Shown here one piece after another: positions 6,566 to 13,341 of a stretch of DNA of 64,000 nt (the first letter of the stretch is position 1; each line of letters opens with the position of its first letter). A program made the position numbers and the translations under genes. The notes under the pieces are model-generated. The model was not told the DNA's origin. It saw only the letters and a program-made list of their open reading frames with translations, and ran no database searches. The DNA comes from an uncultured Kiritimatiellota bacterium (GTDB taxonomy: Bacteria > Verrucomicrobiota > Kiritimatiellia > RFP12 > UBA1067): assembly GCA_934643865.1 (NCBI GenBank), contig CAKUCX010000001.1, forward strand, positions 1 to 64,000, in the 5' to 3' direction.

Positions 6566-9298
6566 TCAGCGCGCCGACGCGGCGACTTCGTAGTTGAGGA
6601 CGGCCGAGGGCGGCGCCACTTCGACCGTGAAGACGAGACGGTCGCCTTCCACGCGGGCGGGAACGCGCGCACGGCGCGCGCCCGACGTGTCGAGCGCCCA
6701 GACGTCCAGCGAGGCGGGCGCCGCGTGCGCGAGGCGCACCTGGGCCTTCCCCCGCCGTGCGAGCGGCGGGGACTTGCCCCACTTGAGGAGTACGGTCTTC
6801 GTCTCGTCCGCGTAGACGTTGCCGTCCGCCTGCACGTCCGTCAGGTGCGTCACGAGAATCCGCTTCGCGTGGCGGAGGTCCGTCTTCTCCGCGTCCACGC
6901 TGCTCGCCCACACCGTCGCGGGCGCGCCCTCCACCGTGAACGACACCGCCCCGCCGTCGAGGCTGCCGGACGGCGCGAAGCCGCCCGCCGTGCGCGGCGT
7001 CGCGAGCGTGAAGGTCCCGCGCGCGCGGTCCAGCGCGCAGCCGGGAACCGGCGTGTACGCGAACGGCGCCCTCTCCGCGCCGTACAGCGCCTCGGTGATC
7101 GGCAGCTCCGCCATGTCCGGCGGCACGCGCGTCGCCGCGCCCGCCGTCGCGACGCGGCGGTGCCACGCGGCATCACCCCACGCCGGGCGCACAACGACCG
7201 CGCGGTGGGCGTTCGTGGTCCCCGCCACGGCGGCGTCCGTCACCCGCAGGGCCGTCCCCTCCGCAAGCGGCGCAAGGTCGCGGCGCAGGAAGAGGCAGAC
7301 GCTCGCGCGGTCGGCGGCCTGTCCGAGCGGATCCGTGCCGACGTTGAAGTAGCCCGGCTTGCAGGGCCCCTCCGCGAGATCCTTCGCGCCGTGCGCGTAG
7401 GCGAAGCGCCAGAGGCCGTCCCAGTCCTGCAGCGCGGAGAGCGCGCCCGTCATGATGCCCCCCACGCCGCGGTACATGCCCGGCCCCGAGAAGTTCCATT
7501 CGGTGATGCAGAACGGCTTGTCCGCAAGGCGCACGAACGCGGGCCCCACGAGCGCGAGCTTTTTGTCGAGGACGGGGTTGAGGTTGCCGATCTTCGAGGG
7601 GAGGCGCCAGCGCCGTTCGAGGAAGTGGGGGTGGTCCACGTAGAAGTGGTCGTCCACGTAGTCGTAGAGGTCCGCGCGCACGTTCTGCATCGCGACGGGG
7701 TGCGGACCGTTGTTCGCGTTCGTGAAGAGCGCCTTCGAGCCAAGCGTCCGCAGATAGGCGATCATCCGCGCGGCGCTGCGGCGCTCCACGTCCGCCATGA
7801 AGAGCGCCATCGCGTTGCCGTTCGCGCCGTAGAAGCCGAGCTTGTCGGCCGTGGCGGGCGCGTACGGACAGAACGCCGGATCGGACGCCCGCCTCTCCGC
7901 GAGCCACTTTACGTAGGCCGCCTGCACGGCGGGCTCCTCCCGCGCGCCGCGTCCCCAGCCCATCGTAAGCTGCCCCTCGTTGATGAGCGAGAGGAGCGGC
8001 AGGGCCGGTTCGTCCAGATAGCGCCGCCCCGTGTAGGGGTTGACGTGTTCGAGGAACCGCTTCGCGAATGCGCACCAGTCGGCGAACGCGGCGTCGGACA
8101 CCGCGACGAGGCACTTGTAGACGGCCTTCTCCTCCACCACGCCCGCGCGGTCCGGATAGCCGATGTCCGCCCAGCGGACAGGACGCGACACGAAGACGTC
8201 CGTCGTCACGTACAGCCCCGCCGCGATGCACTTCGCCATCAGGTAGTCGAAGCGGTCCAGCGCCGCCGCGTCGAAGTCGAGTCCGCCCTTGGGGCCCTCC
8301 CTGAGCAGGTCGCGCTCGTAGTGGTGGACGCGCACCGTGTTGTAGCCGAGGCGCACGAGGCGCGTCACCAGTTCGTCCGCCACCGCCCGCTCCGGCACGT
8401 TCGCGCCGAAGCAGAGGTTCACGCCGTAGAAGCGCTGCGGCACGCCCGGCAGCCGCTCGAACTCGAAGTGCCCGCCCACGTTCCGCAGCCAGCCATGCTT
8501 GCCCGCCGGGGCGTCCTGCAGCCCCTGGTTGGAGAAGTCGAGCGCGCTCCCCGCGAGGATGTTCTTCCGGTAGTCGACGGGGATCCAGTCCGGCCCCGCC
8601 TGCACGACGGTCGGCTTCGCATACGAAACCGCAACACCGTCCGGCGCGGAAAACGAAAACGCGAACGTGCGCCGCGCCTCCTTCCCGAACGGCACGCGCC
8701 CGTTGAAGAGGCGCACCGTGAAGACGTCGCCCCAGCGCCGCCCGTCCTGGATCAGCACCGCAACCGGCGCGGCGAAGGAGAAGGCCAGCCGCCGCCCCTC
8801 CCGGTCCGTCAGCGCGAGCGTCGAGCAGGTTCCGTTGAAAAGCCCCGTGCGCGTGCCGTTGAACGCGCGCGGCAGTTCCCCCGCCTTCGCGTCCGCCGCC
8901 CACGTGCCGCCTCCGAAGCGGTCCGCCGGCAGCTCCACGCTCCACACCACCGCCTCCGGCCTCTGGTCGGCATCCGAGACGACGACCGCCGCCACGGCGG
9001 CCGCGTCGTCCGCCGCCGCCCGCAGGGTGACCGTGCCGTGGGCGAACTGCGCGGCGTCCGCCTTCCGCGACGCAAGCCCCCGCCACTGGGCGAGGCCCTT
9101 CTGCGCGTCGGGGAAGCGCCGCGTGGGCTGGGGCTGGACGTCCAGACTCCCCTTCCAGCCCTCCGCGTGGATCTTCACGCCCATTTCGACGCCCAGAGCG
9201 GGCAGCACGACGCGGCCGTCTCCACCCAGGCGCGCCTCCGTCGCCCCGAAACCACAGAAAGCCGCGAGCGCGGCGCCCCACATCACGTTTGCCTTCAT
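6566..9298 (-). CDS. Secreted clan GH-A glycoside hydrolase
   Basis: A 910-residue exported protein with a signal peptide at 1-21 (MKANVMWGAALAAFCGFGATEA). Residues ~25-270 are a beta-sandwich-like N-domain. Residues ~270-700 look like a (beta/alpha)8 barrel: FYGVNLCFGANVP, LGYNTVRVHHYERD, a likely acid/base glutamate in LLSLINEGQL and a likely nucleophile in FCITEWNFSGPG. The remainder is beta-rich. The layout resembles GH5/GH42-like enzymes, but I cannot assign a CAZy family or substrate. It starts 1 nt after the recR stop, so it is co-transcribed with ybaB-recR. Confidence 0.8.
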   Translation of the reverse strand: MKANVMWGAALAAFCGFGATEARLGGDGRVVLPALGVEMGVKIHAEGWKGSLDVQPQPTRRFPDAQKGLAQWRGLASRKADAAQFAHGTVTLRAAADDAAAVAAVVVSDADQRPEAVVWSVELPADRFGGGTWAADAKAGELPRAFNGTRTGLFNGTCSTLALTDREGRRLAFSFAAPVAVLIQDGRRWGDVFTVRLFNGRVPFGKEARRTFAFSFSAPDGVAVSYAKPTVVQAGPDWIPVDYRKNILAGSALDFSNQGLQDAPAGKHGWLRNVGGHFEFERLPGVPQRFYGVNLCFGANVPERAVADELVTRLVRLGYNTVRVHHYERDLLREGPKGGLDFDAAALDRFDYLMAKCIAAGLYVTTDVFVSRPVRWADIGYPDRAGVVEEKAVYKCLVAVSDAAFADWCAFAKRFLEHVNPYTGRRYLDEPALPLLSLINEGQLTMGWGRGAREEPAVQAAYVKWLAERRASDPAFCPYAPATADKLGFYGANGNAMALFMADVERRSAARMIAYLRTLGSKALFTNANNGPHPVAMQNVRADLYDYVDDHFYVDHPHFLERRWRLPSKIGNLNPVLDKKLALVGPAFVRLADKPFCITEWNFSGPGMYRGVGGIMTGALSALQDWDGLWRFAYAHGAKDLAEGPCKPGYFNVGTDPLGQAADRASVCLFLRRDLAPLAEGTALRVTDAAVAGTTNAHRAVVVRPAWGDAAWHRRVATAGAATRVPPDMAELPITEALYGAERAPFAYTPVPGCALDRARGTFTLATPRTAGGFAPSGSLDGGAVSFTVEGAPATVWASSVDAEKTDLRHAKRILVTHLTDVQADGNVYADETKTVLLKWGKSPPLARRGKAQVRLAHAAPASLDVWALDTSGARRARVPARVEGDRLVFTVEVAPPSAVLNYEVAASAR

Positions 9299-9299
9299 G

Positions 9300-9911
9300 T
9301 CACACCTCGCATCGATGGACGATGGCCCGCCGCAGCGTCAGCGGGTCGGAATAGGCGACGCCCGAGTCGGCCGGCAGGCCGAACGCGAGGCGCGTCACCC
9401 GCACCGGCGCGGCGGCGGACGGCCAGTCGCGCAGGGCCTCGGCCACGAAGCCCGCCGTCGCATCGCCCTCCATGTCCGTGGAGAGCGCCAGCAACACCTC
9501 CGCAAAGCCCTCGCGCGCAATGCGGTCCTTCAGCTCGCCGAGGCGCAGGCGCTCGGGCCCCATGCGGCGCGCGGGCGAAAGCTTGCCGCCCAGCACGTGG
9601 TAGCGCCCGCGGAACGCGCCCGCCCCCTCGACCGTCACGATATCCGCCGGCTCCTCGACGACGCACACGCGCGCCCCGTCCCGCGCCGCGTCCGTGCAGA
9701 GCGCGCACGGCTCGATGCCGCGCACGGTGAACGCCCCGCAGCGCGGGCAGCAGCAGACGTTCGCGCGCGCATCCCGGAGCGCAAGGACGAGCGGATCGAG
9801 CAGACGCTCCGGATCGCGCAGCAACGCGAGCGCCGCCCGCCCCGCGCTGCGGCGGCCGAGGCCGGGCAGACGGGCGAGCGCGCGCTCCAGCGTGTCGATC
9901 GGCGCGAGCAT
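9300..9911 (-). CDS. recR: Recombination mediator protein RecR
   Basis: RecR works with RecO/RecF to load RecA at gaps. The 203 residues show an N-terminal helix-hairpin-helix (LPGLGRRSAGRAALALL), a four-cysteine zinc motif (CPRCGAF...CALCTD, residues ~55-75), a Toprim segment starting VCVVEEPADIVTVE and the C-terminal RLAFGLPADSGVAYSD typical of RecR. It follows ybaB by 4 nt, the conserved ybaB-recR pairing, but dnaX is not present. A secreted glycosidase gene begins 1 nt after its stop. Confidence 0.97.
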   Translation of the reverse strand: MLAPIDTLERALARLPGLGRRSAGRAALALLRDPERLLDPLVLALRDARANVCCCPRCGAFTVRGIEPCALCTDAARDGARVCVVEEPADIVTVEGAGAFRGRYHVLGGKLSPARRMGPERLRLGELKDRIAREGFAEVLLALSTDMEGDATAGFVAEALRDWPSAAAPVRVTRLAFGLPADSGVAYSDPLTLRRAIVHRCEV

Positions 9912-9915
9912 CGGC

Positions 9916-10233
9916 TCACTTGCCGAAGAGGTTCGGCATGCCGCCGCCCTTCATGGCGGCCATCATCTGCTCCTGCGTCGTCTTCTTCACGCTCTTGAGC
10001 GCGCCGTTGATCACGTTGAAGAGCATCGTCTCGAAGCGCTCGGGCTTGCCGCCCGCCGCCTCGGCCCACGTCTCGGGCGAGATCTTGATGGAGGTGATCG
10101 TGAAGTCGCCGCGCGCCGTGACGGAGATGCCCCCGTTCGCGTATTCCACGTTGATCTTCTCGATCTCCGCCTGGATCCTCTTGGCCTCGTTGCGCATCTG
10201 CATGGCCTGCTTCATCTGGTCGAAAATGCCCAT
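9916..10233 (-). CDS. ybaB: Nucleoid-associated protein, YbaB/EbfC family
   Basis: A 105-residue YbaB/EbfC DNA-binding protein. It begins MGIFDQMKQAMQMRNEAKRIQAEIEK (long N-terminal helix), then VEYANGGISVTARGDFTITSIKI (central beta sheet) and a C-terminal helix ending with a Met/Gly-rich tail. The family forms dimers that bind and bridge DNA. It lies between a Fis-like gene and recR, all on one strand with short gaps. Confidence 0.95.
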   Translation of the reverse strand: MGIFDQMKQAMQMRNEAKRIQAEIEKINVEYANGGISVTARGDFTITSIKISPETWAEAAGGKPERFETMLFNVINGALKSVKKTTQEQMMAAMKGGGMPNLFGK

Positions 10234-10238
10234 GTTTT

Positions 10239-10628
10239 TTATCCTGTCTTTTTTCGTTGTTTTGCCTTGAAAGCCTGTAATCCGTACTTCCGCGCCTTGT
10301 AGGCGACGACGCGCGGGGTGGTCTTCAGCGCCCGGGCCGCCTTCGCGGCGAACCCGCCGTGCGCGGCGAGAGCCTGCGCGAGGATCGCCTTCTCGAAGCC
10401 CTCGGTGAGGGCCTTCCAGCTCTCGCCGCGCCAGATCCAGCCCGCGAACGGGCCGGGCGGGCGGGCGCGCAGCCAGCGCCGCACGGGAAGCGGCAGGTCG
10501 CCCGTCTCCACGCACGCGCCGAAGGCGACGAGCTCCGCCTCCGCGCGCGCCCGCGCCTTTTCGCGCGGATCGCGCCACGGGTAGGCGTCGAGCGCGGCGG
10601 CCGCCGCCTCAGACCAGCGTCTTTCCAC
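10239..10628 (-). CDS. Small protein with Fis-type helix-turn-helix
   Basis: A 129-residue protein. The last ~45 residues (FEKAILAQALAAHGG, then FAAKAARALKTTPRVVAYKA) match the Fis/NtrC C-terminal helix-turn-helix, in which two helices contact DNA. The N-terminal ~80 residues have no recognised domain and many charged residues. The GTG start at 10628 lies inside the last codons of purC (20-nt overlap), and ybaB follows 5 nt after its stop. A DNA-binding regulator or nucleoid protein co-expressed with YbaB is plausible; targets cannot be read from the sequence. Confidence 0.8.
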   Translation of the reverse strand: MERRWSEAAAAALDAYPWRDPREKARARAEAELVAFGACVETGDLPLPVRRWLRARPPGPFAGWIWRGESWKALTEGFEKAILAQALAAHGGFAAKAARALKTTPRVVAYKARKYGLQAFKAKQRKKTG

Positions 10629-11511
10629 TCAGCTCCTCGTACGCCTTCACGTAGATGTCGCGCGTGCGGGCGATGACGTCGTCCGGCAGCACCGGGCCCG
10701 GCGGCTGGTGGTTGAAGTGGATCGCGTCGAGCCAGTCGCGCACGTACTGCTTGTCGAGCGAGGGCGGGTTCGCGCCCACCGCGTAGGAGGCCTCGGGCCA
10801 GAAGCGCGAGCTGTCGGGCGTCAGCACCTCGTCCGCAAGGATGAGCGAACCGTCCGCGTCGCGGCCGAACTCGAACTTCGTGTCGGCGATGATGATGCCG
10901 TGGGCCCGCGCGTAGTCCGCCGCGCGCGTGTAGAGGCCGATGGTCGCATCCTTGAGGGCCTTCGCGAGGTCCGCGCCCACCAGGGCCTCGGTCTGGGCGT
11001 AGCTGATCGCCTCGTCGTGGTCGCCGATCGCCGCCTTCGTCGTGGGCGTGAACAGCACCTCGTCGAGCTTGGAGGCGTTCTGGTAGCCCGCGCGGAGCGT
11101 CTGCCCGTTCACGGTTCCGCTCTTCTGGTACTCCTTCCAGCCGCTGCCGGTGAGGTAGCCGCGGGCAATGCACTCCACCTCGACCATGTTCACCTTGCGG
11201 ACGAGCATCGAGCGCCCGCGCAGATCGTCCTTCACGCACTGGAGCGCGGCGGGGTACTGGTCCACGTCGGCGGTGACGAGGTGGTTCTTCACGCCGAGGA
11301 AGTCCAACCAGAAGAGGGAGAGCTGGTTGAGCACCTTGCCCTTGTCCGGCACGCCGCAGGGGAGGATCACGTCGAACGCGCTGATGCGGTCGGTGACGAC
11401 CATCAGCAGCGTGTCACCGAGGTCGAAGACGTCGCGCACCTTACCGCTCTTCGGCGGCGGGAGGCCGGGAATCGCGGTCTCCAGCAGCGCGTGGTTCTTG
11501 TCGTATTTCAT
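10609..11511 (-). CDS. purC: Phosphoribosylaminoimidazole-succinocarboxamide synthase
   Basis: SAICAR synthase of purine biosynthesis: CAIR + Asp + ATP to SAICAR. The 300 residues include the N-terminal SGKVRDVFDLGDTLLMVVTD, SAFDVILPCGVPDKGKVL, VECIARGYLTGSGWKEY and IIIADTKFEFGRD signatures. Length is that of the longer bacterial/yeast-like form (about 300). Promoter at 11545-11550; leader of roughly 27 nt with AAAGGA about 8 nt before ATG. It heads the run purC, Fis-like, ybaB, recR, glycosidase. Confidence 0.97.
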   Translation of the reverse strand: MKYDKNHALLETAIPGLPPPKSGKVRDVFDLGDTLLMVVTDRISAFDVILPCGVPDKGKVLNQLSLFWLDFLGVKNHLVTADVDQYPAALQCVKDDLRGRSMLVRKVNMVEVECIARGYLTGSGWKEYQKSGTVNGQTLRAGYQNASKLDEVLFTPTTKAAIGDHDEAISYAQTEALVGADLAKALKDATIGLYTRAADYARAHGIIIADTKFEFGRDADGSLILADEVLTPDSSRFWPEASYAVGANPPSLDKQYVRDWLDAIHFNHQPPGPVLPDDVIARTRDIYVKAYEELSGKTLV

Positions 11512-11544
11512 TCCGGGAATCCTTTCCAGATAAAACGGCGGACA

Positions 11545-11550
11545 ATTATA
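11545..11550 (-). promoter_or_regulatory. Extended -10 box for purC
   Basis: TGGTATAAT on the minus strand, about 34 nt upstream of the purC ATG. This gives an ordinary leader with an AAAGGA ribosome site. Confidence 0.65.
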
Positions 11551-11646
11551 CCATAATCGCCGCGTCAGTGGCGGATCGTGCCGTTTGCGACGGCGGCGCG
11601 GCCGTCCGCGACCGTGCGGGTTCTCCTCTTTCCCGGGCCCTTCACG

Positions 11647-13230
11647 CTAGAACTCGAGCGCGGCGTACATCTTCGCGAGGAACGCCTCGTAGGAGAGGCG
11701 CTCCTGCTGCATCGTGTCGCGGTCGCGCACCGTGAACTTGCCGTCCTTCGGCGACTCGGGGTCCACCGTGAGGCACCACGGCGTGCCCGCCTCGTCCTGG
11801 CGGCGGTAGCGGCGGCCGATCTGCCCGGACTCGTCCCAGAACGCATTCACCTTCTTGCGGAGCCTGCCGAAGATCTCCTTGGCCATCGCGTAGCTCGCCG
11901 CGTCCTTCTTGACGAGCGGGAACACGGCGACCTTGACGGGCGCCACCTTCGGGTTGAAGTGCAGGACCGTGCGGACGTCCTCCTTGCCCTTGTCGTCCGT
12001 GAGCTTCTGCTCCTCGTACGCCTCGCAGAGGAGGGCGAGCATGAGGCGGTCGACGCCGGCGGACGGCTCGATCACGTGCGGGATGTAGCGGCCGTTGAAG
12101 AGATCCTGGCAGAACTTCTCCGCCGCGATCGGATCCTTGCCGCGCGCCGCCCAGTCGGTCTGCACCTTCTCGATGAACGCCTTGCGCGCGGCCTCGTCCA
12201 TCTTCTTCGCGGCCTGCTTGAGCGGGTCGTCGAAGACGCTCTGGGGCTCGCCGGAGAACTTCTGGTGCTGGGAGAGGTCGAAGTCGCTGCGGGCGGCGAT
12301 GCCCTCCAGTTCCTGGCGTCCGAACGGGAAGTCGTACTCGATGTCCACGCACGCGCGGGCGTAGTGGGCGAGTTCGTCGGGCTTCTGCCAGTACTCGACG
12401 AAGCGCGCGGGCGGCAGGCCGACGGCCGCGAGGAACTTCTTGCGCTGCTCGACCCAGTACTTGTGCCAGACCTCCCAGCCCCAGTCGTCCTGCACGGGGC
12501 CGTCGAGGTCGGGGTTGTCGGCGAGCGTGACGACGTGGCCGTGGAGGATCTCGACGGCCTCGTCCGGGCGGATGAAGAACTCCAGCTCCATCTGCTCGAA
12601 CTCGCGGCTGCGGAACGTGTAGTTGCGCGGCGTCACCTCGTTGCGGAAGCTCTTGCCCATCTGCGCGATGCCGAAGGGCACGCTCTGGCGGGAGGTGGCG
12701 AGGACGTTCGTGAACTGGGCGAAGATCGCCTGCGCGGTCTCGGGGCGGAGGTAGGCGACGTGGGAGGGGTCGTCGATCGGGCCGACGACCGTCTTGAACA
12801 TGAGGTTGAACGGCTTGGGCTCGGTGAGCTCGCCGCCGCAGTAGGGGCAGAAGAACGTCGCGCCCGCGACCTTGGGCTGGGGCTTCTTCCTCTGGTCGGC
12901 GTAGATGTCCTTCACCTGGTCGGCGCGCATGAGCTTCTTGCAGTCCTTGCACATCGTCATCGGGTCGGCGAACGTGTCGAGGTGGCCCGACGCCTTCCAG
13001 ATCTTCGGGTGCATGATGATCGTCGCGTCAAGGCCGGCGACGTCGCTGCGGCCGCGCACGGTGAACTGCCACCAGGCCTGCTTCACGTTCTGCTTCAGCT
13101 CGCAGCCGAGGGGGCCGTAGTCCCAGAACCCCGGCATGCCGCCATAGATCTCGGAGGAGTGGTAGATGAACCCGCGGCGCTTGCAGAGCGCGGCGAGCGG
13201 GTCGAGGGTGGACTTGCTGTCTTCTGCCAT
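11647..13230 (-). CDS. glyS: Glycine--tRNA ligase, homodimeric type
   Basis: Class II glycyl-tRNA synthetase of the alpha2 type (527 residues), not the alpha2beta2 form of most Proteobacteria. Visible features: N-terminal CKRRGFIYHSSEIYGGMPGFWDYGPLG (motif 1 region, split here by eye), a zinc-like pair CKDC...CPYCGG, TVVGPIDDPSHVAYLRPETAQAIF (motif 2 region), and PHVIEPSAGVDRLMLALL (motif 3), followed by the anticodon-binding domain from ~KVAPVKVAVFPLVKK. It is monocistronic, with its own promoter at 13289-13294 and an AAAGGA site. Confidence 0.96.
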   Translation of the reverse strand: MAEDSKSTLDPLAALCKRRGFIYHSSEIYGGMPGFWDYGPLGCELKQNVKQAWWQFTVRGRSDVAGLDATIIMHPKIWKASGHLDTFADPMTMCKDCKKLMRADQVKDIYADQRKKPQPKVAGATFFCPYCGGELTEPKPFNLMFKTVVGPIDDPSHVAYLRPETAQAIFAQFTNVLATSRQSVPFGIAQMGKSFRNEVTPRNYTFRSREFEQMELEFFIRPDEAVEILHGHVVTLADNPDLDGPVQDDWGWEVWHKYWVEQRKKFLAAVGLPPARFVEYWQKPDELAHYARACVDIEYDFPFGRQELEGIAARSDFDLSQHQKFSGEPQSVFDDPLKQAAKKMDEAARKAFIEKVQTDWAARGKDPIAAEKFCQDLFNGRYIPHVIEPSAGVDRLMLALLCEAYEEQKLTDDKGKEDVRTVLHFNPKVAPVKVAVFPLVKKDAASYAMAKEIFGRLRKKVNAFWDESGQIGRRYRRQDEAGTPWCLTVDPESPKDGKFTVRDRDTMQQERLSYEAFLAKMYAALEF

Positions 13231-13288
13231 GTCTTCGTTGTTCCTTTCGTGCGGAAACGGCTGACCTGCCGCCCCGCTTAAGTAAATA

Positions 13289-13294
13289 AGTATA
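13289..13294 (-). promoter_or_regulatory. Extended -10 box for glyS
   Basis: TGGTATACT on the minus strand, roughly 58 nt before the glyS ATG; an AAAGGA site precedes the ATG. Confidence 0.65.
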
Positions 13295-13341
13295 CCACGT
13301 CTGGACGCGGCGTGCAGACGAGAGACGCCGCGCGCGCCGCC

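Noticed and set aside
9300..9302. RecR-glycosidase fusion by read-through
   Set aside because: The recR stop is intact and a complete signal peptide begins right after, so two separate products are expected.
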